A DNA stretch of 6,877 bases from assembly GCA_003455595.1 (NCBI GenBank), contig DMQT01000169.1, positions 8,385-15,261 of the forward strand, read 5' to 3'. Below are positions 1 to 6,017 of the stretch, in pieces. The number at the start of each line of letters is the position of its first letter. The first letter of the stretch is position 1. The stretch comes from Betaproteobacteria bacterium. Lineage in GTDB: Bacteria > Pseudomonadota > Gammaproteobacteria > Burkholderiales > Sulfuriferulaceae. Below the pieces are notes generated by a model. That model had not been told where the DNA came from, made no database searches, and was given only the letters and a program-made list of their open reading frames with translations. A program made the position numbers and the translations under genes.

Positions 1-1
1 G

Positions 2-565
2 CGAATTGAGGCGGCGAGTCCGGCCGCGCGCCTGGCTTACACAGCAGTATTGTCTGCCTGGCTTAGCACCTGCACGGCGCCGCAGGCGGCGATGGTGACG
101 GCGTCGGCACTGGCTGAGCTGGTGGCGCTGGATGCGGTCGTACAAAGTGCATCAGGTCTGGGATGTTATCCGTTTAGCGCGCGTGAAACGGCGATAGGGC
201 TTGAACTGGATGGACATCGCTTGTATGCGATGTGCGCGGTGGATGCGCTGGCAGTGTCTGCGCTGGTGCAACGCTCGGTGATGATCGAATCGGCTTGCAG
301 CCATTGTGCCGAGCCGGTGCGGCTGCAGAGCGACGCGCAAGGTCATGTGCGCGAGATGAGCACAGCAGGTGCACTGGTTGAATACCGCCAACTGGCGCAA
401 CGTCATACACAGTGCTGCAATGATTTGTGCCCAGGTATCGTATTCGTTTGTGCCGCGTGCGCCGCGCAGGTCGCTGACCCGAGCACGTTGCTGTCGCTCG
501 CGCAGGCAAGCGCGGTGGGGCGTGATTTCTTTGCGTTTCAGACCTTGCTGCCCAAACAGGTTTGA
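2..565 (+). CDS. MerB-like (alkylmercury lyase family) protein, 5' partial
   Basis: The frame is open to the left edge (from base 2), so the true start is probably outside the window. A TTG at 50 is only the first possible start codon inside it. Numbering from that TTG, the protein resembles organomercurial lyase MerB. An RET...ELDGHRLYAMCAVDAL stretch (residues 45-67) matches the MerB block around catalytic Cys and Asp (CAxD), here C62 and D65. A CC pair at 122-123 sits where MerB has its second catalytic Cys. VGRDFFAFQTLL near the end matches the MerB C-terminal helix. The family cleaves carbon-mercury bonds in the cytoplasm. Extra cysteines (C83xxC86, C127, C134xxC137) are not in classical MerB and could bind metal. 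No merR, merT, merP or merA is visible, so a detoxification role is inference; it may be a divergent relative with another substrate. It converges with the pdh operon. Confidence 0.72.
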   Translation, partial: RIEAASPAARLAYTAVLSAWLSTCTAPQAAMVTASALAELVALDAVVQSASGLGCYPFSARETAIGLELDGHRLYAMCAVDALAVSALVQRSVMIESACSHCAEPVRLQSDAQGHVREMSTAGALVEYRQLAQRHTQCCNDLCPGIVFVCAACAAQVADPSTLLSLAQASAVGRDFFAFQTLLPKQV

Positions 566-629
566 TGAGGCGTTGGTTATTGGGTCGTTCTGTCGTGGCC
601 AGGCACGCAGCTGCATTTTGGCTGACGGG

Positions 630-851
630 CTAGCCACGTCGGCGATGATCTAGCAATTGCGCCCCCCACAACGCACTGACATGCAACGCAGGTGCGGCAT
701 CAAGGTTGATTCGCTGATTGACTGCCGGGCATATGCGCTCGATAACATCGGCTGCGGCTTGGGTATCAATAGCCGACAGGTTGGCTTCAGCGATGTCGTA
801 AGCGTGTAAGCGCGACGAAGACAGGTTTGAAACAGGGGCTGAGGATGGCAT
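630..851 (-). CDS. Hypothetical small protein (73 aa), doubtful
   Basis: An ATG at 849-851 opens a 73-codon frame ending in TAG at 630-632. I do not recognise the product. It has no signal peptide, membrane segment or metal motif. The middle (AYDIAEANLSAIDTQAAADV, then an ERICPAVNQRINLD stretch) is alanine-rich with mixed polarity and could form amphipathic helices. In favour: it fills an otherwise empty gap, lies on the same strand as the pdh operon and uses fairly common codons. Against: the upstream sequence has only a weak purine-rich stretch, third-position GC is not distinctive, and the likely operon terminator lies just upstream, so it would need its own promoter. It could be a chance frame or the remnant of a longer gene. 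Confidence 0.25.
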   Translation of the reverse strand: MPSSAPVSNLSSSRLHAYDIAEANLSAIDTQAAADVIERICPAVNQRINLDAAPALHVSALWGAQLLDHRRRG

Positions 852-890
852 GCTGCCATCTCAAAGCGATTAATGAATAGCTGAAGAAGA

Positions 891-914
891 CCGCCCGGCT
901 TGGTTTCCGGGCGG
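891..914 (-). terminator. Probable terminator of the pdh operon
   Basis: A perfect 8-bp stem (CCGCCCGG at 891-898 with CCGGGCGG at 907-914) encloses an 8-base loop. It lies 12 bases past the stop codon of the E2-E3 gene on the minus strand. Read in that direction, the stem is followed by TCTTCTTC, a pyrimidine-rich but imperfect U tract. Position and stem strength fit a Rho-independent terminator; the interrupted T run lowers the confidence. Confidence 0.6.
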
Positions 915-926
915 GTATGTTGCAGT

Positions 927-3872
927 TTATTTTTTCGCGGTGCGGCGCAGACGCGACATCAGACGACGCGCCAGTTCGCCAAACAGCTCGGTCTGGGTCG
1001 GGTGCGGATGAATCGCGTGTGCGACCTGTTTCAGCGTCATGCCTGCGGACACCATCATCACGGCTTCGCCGATCAGCGTGTCGGTGTGCTCAGCCAAAAA
1101 GTGCACGCCGATGATTTTTTGCGTGGCCTTGTCGGCGACCAGTTTGATCATGCCTTGGGTCTCACCGCTGATCATGGCCTTGGCGTCAATGCTCATCGGC
1201 ATCTTGGCTTCAACCGCGTCGATGCCTTTGGCTTTGGCCTGCGTTACGGAAAGTCCCACAAAGCCAGCCTGTGGACGGCTAAAGGTCACGCCGCAATCGA
1301 GGTCCTGATTGTAGACGTGGTCTTCGCCGAGCAGATTGCTGGCTGCGACCCGGCCTTGGGTGGCGGCAGTGTGTGCCAGCATGTAACCGCCGACCACGTC
1401 GCCCACGGCGTAGATGTGCGGCACGCTGGTACGTGAACGCACATCGGCTTTGATGGCAGCGCCGTCGAGCGCCACACCGGCTGCGGCCAGATTGAGCTTG
1501 CTGGTATCAGGGCGTTTGCCGGTTGCCATCAACACGTAGTCGCAGTCAAAGCGCGCGGCTTTGCCGTTGGCATCCGCATAGGCTATCGCCATGCTGCCCG
1601 GCGTGCCGCTGATGGCGCTGATTTTTGCACTGGTGACGACGCTGAACTCGGCCTTGAGGATGTCCGTCAGCTGTTTGGAAATTTCTTCCTCGACTTCGGC
1701 GAGGATGCGGTCTTTGGCTTCCAGCATCACGATTTCGCAGCCGAAATCGCGGAAAATCTGCGCCATTTCAACGCCGATTACACCGCCGCCGACAATTGCC
1801 ATTTTCTTCGGTGGGCTTGCCAGGTTCCAGATGGTGTCAGAGGTGATCACGCCACCGCTGGTCAAACCCTCCAGCGCGCCCGGAATCGGCGGCACGAAAG
1901 GCGGGGCACCGGTGGCGATGACCGCCGCGCCGAAGCGCAGGGTGTAGGCGTCGCCCGTGAGTGGCTGGATATGCAGGGTGTGGTCGTCGACAAACGACGC
2001 AAAGCCTTCACGCACGTCGATTTTCACACCCTTGTCGGTTTTCAGCGCCAGTTCTCCGCGGGTTTGCAGGATGGCTTTGCGGCGCGTTTCGAGCACGCCC
2101 CAATCGAGTTTGGGCGTGTTGGTACCGCTGATGCCTTTTTCGGCATCGTGGCTGCGGTCGCGGATCATGTCCGCAGCGTGGCGCCAGGCCTTGGACGGGA
2201 TGCAGCCGCGCCACAGGCATTCGCCACCGGGCAACGGCGCATTGTTGATCATCGCCACCTTGACGCCGTGTTCGATCAAATCGCGCGCGCAGTCTTCACC
2301 GCCGGGGCCACCGCCAAGCACGATGACCGGGAAATCCCAGTCGCCTTCAGGGATGGGCGAGACGGGCGCGACTTCGAGCCAGCTCTCCGGCTGTTCGATA
2401 ATTTTTTTCAGATCCGCCAGATAGGCCGCCACGTGTGCGCCATTGACCACGCGGTGGTCGCCGGTAATGTTCACCGGCATGCCCTCCGCGCCGGTAGCGG
2501 AAATCGCCATGATCGCGGCAATGCCGGGCGTCGGGATGGCGGTGAAGTGCGTCACGCCGAACATGCCCATATTGGAAATGGTAAAGGTCGGGTTGGCGTA
2601 CTCGTTTGGCGACAGTTTGCGCGCACGGGCGCGCGGCATCAGGTCGGTCCATTCGGCCTGCAGCTGTTCCAGCGATTTCTGCTCGATATTGTGCAGAATA
2701 GGCACTACCAGACCGCCACCATCGGCTGACACCGCGACACCGAAATCGTGGTTGCTGCGCTCGACGATTTTATCCACCGGCTGGTAGCAATTGTTCATCA
2801 TCGGGTGTTTCAGCATGGCGACCGAACACGCTTTGGCGATGGCGACAGTGACCGACACCTTGCGCGCCTTGGCAGCGGCGATGAGTTTTTCCGGCTTGAT
2901 GTTAAAGGTGACGTCGAAAGTCGGCAGTGTGAGCGCGGCAGTCATGGCGTGCGACACGGCTTTTTCCATCGAGGTCATGGCGCGGCCACTGCCCGGCACT
3001 TCAACCTGCGGCAGCGAATGCGCCACTTGCGCCATGCTCGGACGGGCACGTGCCACATCCTGCGCGACAATCACCCCGGCGGGACCGGAACCGGCTAATT
3101 GACTCAAATCCACGCCCATCTCGCCCGCCATTTTGCGAGCATACGGGCTGGCCTGGCGACCGGCTGGCCGCGCCACCGGCTTGGCATCCGGATGGGTTAC
3201 AGCGGGCGTTGTGGCCTTGGGCGTTGCGGTGATAATGGCGCTGTGGTCTTTCTGGTGATGCGCTGCGACAACTTTGTGTTCAGCCGACAGCATCACTTCG
3301 GTGTCGTTTACCTGGGTTGTATCGGCGACGATGAACGCCATCGGGTGGCCGACTTCGATGGTGCTGCCGACGCCTGCCAGCGGACCGGACAAAAAGCCTT
3401 CCTGAAACACTTCCACGTCCATGATGGCCTTGTCGGTCTCGACCGTGGCGACAATGTCACCGCGCTTGATGGGGTCGCCGATGGCTTTTTCCCAGGTCAC
3501 GACGATGCCTTCGGTCATGGTGTCGGACAGTTGCGGCATGACCACCGGCGTACCGGCGTGGTGCGGAATCATTTCAGTTTGCGCCTGCTCGGTGACGACC
3601 TCATCTGTCGCAATTGCCAGATCGCCCTGCGTATCGGTGATATAGCCGAGCGCGCCACTCACTGCAACGGTCGCGCCGACTTCGGCCAGCGGACCGGCCA
3701 GGTAACCGGCCTTGAATACTTCCACGTCCATGATGGCCTTGTCGGTTTCCACCGTGGCGACGATATCGCCGCGCTCGATTTTATCGCCGGCCTGTTTTTC
3801 CCAGGTCACTACAACCCCTTCGGTCATGGTGTCGGACAACTGCGGCATGGTGATGACGTAATGTGATGACAT
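927..3872 (-). CDS. E2-E3 fusion: dihydrolipoamide acetyltransferase / dihydrolipoamide dehydrogenase
   Basis: A 981-residue cytoplasmic protein that joins two pyruvate dehydrogenase subunits. Lipoyl domains lie at about 4-79 (lipoyl-lysine K45) and 109-183 (K148), both in VETDKAIMDVEVF. A His/Ala/Pro-rich linker (184-239) leads to a peripheral-subunit-binding domain (240-277, SPYARKMA...GSGPAGVI). The acyltransferase core (about 298-500) has DHRVVNG at 472-478, catalytic H473; Asn replaces the usual Asp. E3 runs from about 513 to 981: FAD site GGGPGG (520-525), redox disulfide C552/C557 (GECLWRGCIPSK), NAD site GGGVIG (695-700) with E718 favouring NAD, second FAD motif YAVGD (821-825), and catalytic H957/E962 (HPHPTQTE). 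It makes acetyl-CoA and re-oxidises dihydrolipoyl with NAD+. The start at 3870-3872 is chosen for its TAAGGA site 7 bases upstream and because MSSHYVITMPQLSD begins the first lipoyl domain. It is the last gene of the operon. Acetoin or another 2-oxoacid is a less likely substrate. Confidence 0.95.
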   Translation of the reverse strand: MSSHYVITMPQLSDTMTEGVVVTWEKQAGDKIERGDIVATVETDKAIMDVEVFKAGYLAGPLAEVGATVAVSGALGYITDTQGDLAIATDEVVTEQAQTEMIPHHAGTPVVMPQLSDTMTEGIVVTWEKAIGDPIKRGDIVATVETDKAIMDVEVFQEGFLSGPLAGVGSTIEVGHPMAFIVADTTQVNDTEVMLSAEHKVVAAHHQKDHSAIITATPKATTPAVTHPDAKPVARPAGRQASPYARKMAGEMGVDLSQLAGSGPAGVIVAQDVARARPSMAQVAHSLPQVEVPGSGRAMTSMEKAVSHAMTAALTLPTFDVTFNIKPEKLIAAAKARKVSVTVAIAKACSVAMLKHPMMNNCYQPVDKIVERSNHDFGVAVSADGGGLVVPILHNIEQKSLEQLQAEWTDLMPRARARKLSPNEYANPTFTISNMGMFGVTHFTAIPTPGIAAIMAISATGAEGMPVNITGDHRVVNGAHVAAYLADLKKIIEQPESWLEVAPVSPIPEGDWDFPVIVLGGGPGGEDCARDLIEHGVKVAMINNAPLPGGECLWRGCIPSKAWRHAADMIRDRSHDAEKGISGTNTPKLDWGVLETRRKAILQTRGELALKTDKGVKIDVREGFASFVDDHTLHIQPLTGDAYTLRFGAAVIATGAPPFVPPIPGALEGLTSGGVITSDTIWNLASPPKKMAIVGGGVIGVEMAQIFRDFGCEIVMLEAKDRILAEVEEEISKQLTDILKAEFSVVTSAKISAISGTPGSMAIAYADANGKAARFDCDYVLMATGKRPDTSKLNLAAAGVALDGAAIKADVRSRTSVPHIYAVGDVVGGYMLAHTAATQGRVAASNLLGEDHVYNQDLDCGVTFSRPQAGFVGLSVTQAKAKGIDAVEAKMPMSIDAKAMISGETQGMIKLVADKATQKIIGVHFLAEHTDTLIGEAVMMVSAGMTLKQVAHAIHPHPTQTELFGELARRLMSRLRRTAKK
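3324..3863 (-). repeat. Tandem lipoyl-domain duplication inside the E2-E3 gene
   Basis: The two lipoyl domains are direct repeats offset by 309 bases (103 codons). By my count they share 51 of 71 residues between MPQLSDTMTEG and the last beta strand. The DNA around the two lipoyl-lysine codons (3411-3467 and 3720-3776) is nearly identical, including an unbroken 27-base match at the left end. A 22-base match also lies near the start of each domain. This points to intragenic duplication or later gene conversion. Confidence 0.85.
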
Positions 3873-3879
3873 TGCTTTT

Positions 3880-3885
3880 TCCTTA
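3880..3885 (-). promoter_or_regulatory. Ribosome-binding site of the E2-E3 gene
   Basis: TAAGGA on the minus strand, 7 bases before the ATG at 3870-3872. It decides the start against an in-frame ATG at 3941, which lies inside a terminator-like hairpin. The same AAGGA plus A-rich spacer precedes pdhB and pdhA. Confidence 0.8.
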
Positions 3886-3910
3886 GACGCGTGACGTGCG
3901 GGCAAGAGCC

Positions 3911-3946
3911 AAAAAGCGGTGCGACCCTGTTCAGGCCGCACCGCTT
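3911..3946 (-). terminator. Terminator-like hairpin between pdhB and the E2-E3 gene
   Basis: A perfect 10-bp stem (AAGCGGTGCG at 3914-3923 with CGCACCGCTT at 3937-3946) has a 13-base loop that can extend pairing through CCT/AGG. In the operon's direction it is followed directly by T residues: a run of five counting the two in the stem, then GGCTC. This is the shape of a Rho-independent terminator. It lies within the 106-base gap between the pdhB stop and the E2-E3 start, so it may lower transcription into the last gene, or act as a processing or stabilising hairpin for the upstream mRNA. I found no convincing promoter between it and the E2-E3 start. Confidence 0.7.
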
Positions 3947-3978
3947 GTTTATTGACTGCCCATTCGCAGCGGATTCAT

Positions 3979-4959
3979 TTACTTACCGAACATTTTCAGG
4001 ACCGCCGCAACCACGTCTTCGTGGTCAGGAATCGCGGCTTTTTCCAGCGTGTGGTTATAGGGTTGGGGCACCAGCGCCGAGTGCACCCGCACCGGGGCGG
4101 CGTCGAGGTCAAAGAAGCATTCCTCGTTGATGATGGCAATCACCTCGGAACCGACGCCCACGGGTGCTTCGTCTTCTTCAGCAACGACTGCGCGGTGGGT
4201 TTTGCACACCGATTTCCTGATCCCGGCACGGTCCAGCGGCGCGAGCGAATAGAGGTCGATCACTTCAGCGGAAATGCCGTATTGTTTTTCCAGGATTTCG
4301 GCGGCTTTAAGGCACCAGTGCACCGAGATGTTGTAACCGAGCAGCGTCACATCATTGCCGGAACGGCTGACTTCCGAGCCTTCCAGCGGATGGAAATATT
4401 CACCGTCCGGTACTTCACCCTTCATGTTGTACATGAGTTCGTGTTCGTTGATGAACACCGGGTCGTCGCTGCGCACGGCGGCTTTGAGCATGCCGTAAGC
4501 CTGTTTCGGGTTGGACGGCGTCAGCACACGCAAACCGGCGATGCCCATGAATACTTTTTCCATCCGTGCCGAGTGCTGTGCGCCGAGTTGATGCGCAGCA
4601 CCCCCGGCAGCACGAAACACGCTCGGTGAAGTCAGCTGACCGCCCGACATGTAGCGCACTTTTGCGGCGGAGTTGAACATCTGATCCATCGCCAGCCAGG
4701 CGAAGTTGACCGACATGATTTCGATAATCGGGCGCACGCCGAGGAACGATGCACCGATGCCGAGGCCGGTATAGCCACCCTCGGAAATTGGCGTGTCCAT
4801 CACCCGTAACGGACCGTATTTTTCGTACAGGCCCTTGGTGGCCTTGTAGGTGCCGCCGGCCACGCCGATGTCTTCGCCCATGCAGATGACCAGCGGGTCA
4901 CGCGCCATTTCTTCGTCGTGGGCGCGCTGCAGCGCTTCCCAATACATCATTTCAGCCAT
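3979..4959 (-). CDS. pdhB: Pyruvate dehydrogenase E1 component, beta subunit
   Basis: A 326-residue cytoplasmic transketolase-like beta subunit, normal in length for the family. With E1 alpha it forms the alpha2beta2 enzyme that decarboxylates pyruvate and reductively acetylates lipoyl groups on E2. The N-terminal pyrimidine-binding domain shows MGEDIGVAGGTYKATKGL (27-44) and DTPISEGGYTGLGIGA (55-70); E60 in SE is the expected thiamine-diphosphate N1' contact. SGGQLTSPSVFRAAGGAAHQ and LGAQHS follow, then the C-terminal transketolase domain that binds E2. The GG(S/T)YK(V/A)TKGL form resembles cyanobacterial and plastid E1 beta from memory. The start at 4957-4959 has TAAGGA 8 bases upstream. 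It lies 54 bases after pdhA and 106 bases before the E2-E3 gene. Acetoin dehydrogenase beta is the main alternative. Confidence 0.93.
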   Translation of the reverse strand: MAEMMYWEALQRAHDEEMARDPLVICMGEDIGVAGGTYKATKGLYEKYGPLRVMDTPISEGGYTGLGIGASFLGVRPIIEIMSVNFAWLAMDQMFNSAAKVRYMSGGQLTSPSVFRAAGGAAHQLGAQHSARMEKVFMGIAGLRVLTPSNPKQAYGMLKAAVRSDDPVFINEHELMYNMKGEVPDGEYFHPLEGSEVSRSGNDVTLLGYNISVHWCLKAAEILEKQYGISAEVIDLYSLAPLDRAGIRKSVCKTHRAVVAEEDEAPVGVGSEVIAIINEECFFDLDAAPVRVHSALVPQPYNHTLEKAAIPDHEDVVAAVLKMFGK

Positions 4960-4967
4960 GTTGATTT

Positions 4968-4973
4968 TCCTTA
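4968..4973 (-). promoter_or_regulatory. Ribosome-binding site of pdhB
   Basis: TAAGGA on the minus strand, 8 bases before the pdhB ATG. It has the same form as the sites of pdhA and the E2-E3 gene. Confidence 0.75.
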
Positions 4974-4985
4974 ATTCTACTGGCG

Positions 4986-5028
4986 TTAAGCCAGCATGTA
5001 GGTTCTTGCGGCTTTAAGCCAGCACGTA
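4986..5028 (-). repeat. Short direct repeat at the 3' end of pdhA
   Basis: TTAAGCCAGCATGTA (4986-5000) and TTAAGCCAGCACGTA (5014-5028) differ by one base and are 28 bases apart. The right copy encodes the last residues of PdhA (YVLA and stop); the left copy lies just after the gene. Extending the comparison over the full 28-base unit gives about 21 of 28 matches, as in an old tandem duplication. The left copy can also fold with adjacent bases into a small stem (CTGGC/GCCAG, 4980-4994). Confidence 0.6.
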
Positions 5029-5973
5029 TTTTTCCAGATCGGCGACGTTGGGTTCAGGCGATTCTTCGGCGAACTTGATGACTTCGTTTTCGATGTAGGC
5101 GTCGGTTTCCTTTTCCATGGCAACAAAGTCGTCCATGCTCAGTTCACCGGCTGCGATCAGACGATCACGCAGGATGTTGATCGGGTCGCGCTGTTTCCAT
5201 GCCTCTTCTTCTTCGCGGGTACGGTAGCCGCGCGAATCGGACATGGAATGGCCACGATAACGGTAGGTCATCAACTCCAGGAAATACGGGCCTTTGCCGC
5301 TACGCACGTAGTCCACCGCAGTGCGGGCGTGCTCGTACACAACGTCAATGTCCTGGCCGTCGCACTGTGCCGATTCGATGCCATAGCCGCATACGCGCTT
5401 GTATTGATCGAGTACGGCGGTGGAGCGGTCAATCGAGGTGCCGATGCCATACTGGTTGTTTTCGCACACGAACAGCACCGGCAGTTTCCACAGCGCTGCC
5501 ATGTTGAGGGTTTCGTGGAACACACCCTGGTTGTTGGCGGCGTCTCCGAGGAAGCAGATGGAGATTTCATCGCCGCCCTTGAGCTGGATGCCCTTGGCGA
5601 TACCGGCGGCGAGCGGGAACGGCCCGCCGACCAGTGCGTAGCCACCCATGAAGCGGTGCGCCACGTCGAAAATATGCATGGAACCGCCGCGGCCCTTGGA
5701 GCAGCCGGTTTCCTTGCCATACAGCTCGGCCATCACTGCTTTAGGATCTGAACCGCACTTGATGGCGTGGATGTGGTCGCGGTAGCCGGTGATGACATAA
5801 TCGTGCCCGGGGCGGGCGGCTTCCATCACGCCATTACAACACGCCTCTTGACCGGGGTAGAGGTGGAGAAAACCACCAATTTTGCGTTCGATATACGCCT
5901 GATAGCAGCGCTCTTCAAAGCGGCGGTGCAGCACCATTTCGCGCAACACGCGTTTTTTGTCTTCCAGTTTCAT
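5014..5973 (-). CDS. pdhA: Pyruvate dehydrogenase E1 component, alpha subunit
   Basis: A 319-residue cytoplasmic alpha subunit of the thiamine-diphosphate-dependent E1. Visible motifs: GFLHLYPGQEA (34-44), GYRDH (63-67), GKETGCSKGRGGSMHIFD (86-103), the cofactor and Mg motif beginning GDAANNQG (143-150), and ENNQYGIG (171-178). D144, N173 and Y175 fit the Mg ligands by spacing. The conserved loop TYRYRGHSMSDS is at 236-247. The usual GDG reads GDA here, a small departure. The start at 5971-5973 is supported by AAGGA 8 bases upstream and by MKLEDKKRVLREMVLHRRFE matching the usual family N-terminus. The frame is open to an ATG at 6123, but that extension crosses the promoter region and looks non-conserved. 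First gene of the operon. Acetoin dehydrogenase alpha is an alternative, though the operon content suits pyruvate. Confidence 0.93.
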   Translation of the reverse strand: MKLEDKKRVLREMVLHRRFEERCYQAYIERKIGGFLHLYPGQEACCNGVMEAARPGHDYVITGYRDHIHAIKCGSDPKAVMAELYGKETGCSKGRGGSMHIFDVAHRFMGGYALVGGPFPLAAGIAKGIQLKGGDEISICFLGDAANNQGVFHETLNMAALWKLPVLFVCENNQYGIGTSIDRSTAVLDQYKRVCGYGIESAQCDGQDIDVVYEHARTAVDYVRSGKGPYFLELMTYRYRGHSMSDSRGYRTREEEEAWKQRDPINILRDRLIAAGELSMDDFVAMEKETDAYIENEVIKFAEESPEPNVADLEKYVLA

Positions 5974-5981
5974 CTGTTTTT

Positions 5982-5986
5982 TCCTT
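5982..5986 (-). promoter_or_regulatory. Ribosome-binding site of pdhA
   Basis: AAGGA on the minus strand followed by an A-rich 8-base spacer before the ATG at 5971-5973. It decides the start against the in-frame ATG 50 codons upstream. Confidence 0.78.
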
Positions 5987-6017
5987 GCAAGCGCCTGATT
6001 TTGGGCAACACAAACTC

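Larger units (their letters stand above)
566..926. other. Convergent intergenic zone
   Basis: This stretch separates the stop of the MerB-like gene from the stop of the E2-E3 fusion gene, which face each other. It holds one uncertain minus-strand ORF (630-851) and a GC-rich hairpin (891-914), listed separately. I see no good plus-strand terminator just after 565. The only candidate there is a six-base inverted repeat (594-599 with 633-638) with a long loop and no T tract. No tRNA or IS ends were recognised. Confidence 0.6.

Noticed and set aside
50..52. TTG as the true start of the MerB-like gene
   Set aside because: The frame stays open to the window edge, no Shine-Dalgarno is evident before the TTG, and MerB proteins have more N-terminal sequence than this start would leave. 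It is treated as 5' partial.
594..638. Inverted repeat CGTGGC/GCCACG as a terminator for the MerB-like gene
   Set aside because: It has only six base pairs, a loop of over 30 bases and no T run, so it is indistinguishable from chance.
927..2336. The E3 half as a mercuric reductase (MerA), given the MerB-like neighbour
   Set aside because: It has the His-Glu pair of dihydrolipoamide dehydrogenase (HPHPTQTE), lacks the C-terminal vicinal cysteine pair of MerA (it ends in RRTAKK), and is fused to E2.
3873..3911. A separate sigma70 promoter for the E2-E3 gene (TTGGCT with CGTCTA at 17 bases)
   Set aside because: The -10 match is very poor and the resulting leader would not contain the ribosome-binding site properly.
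3873..3941. A 23-codon N-terminal extension of the E2-E3 protein from an ATG at 3941
   Set aside because: It starts inside the terminator-like hairpin, has no ribosome-binding site and adds residues unlike a lipoyl domain. ATG 3872 has a clear TAAGGA and begins at the expected point.
1971..4629. Long plus-strand open frames opposite the pdh genes (for example 1971-2729, 3099-3866 and 3919-4629)
   Set aside because: They are antisense to genes with clear domain evidence, their translations are rich in His/Arg/Gly typical of antisense frames in GC-rich DNA, and they match no family I recognise.
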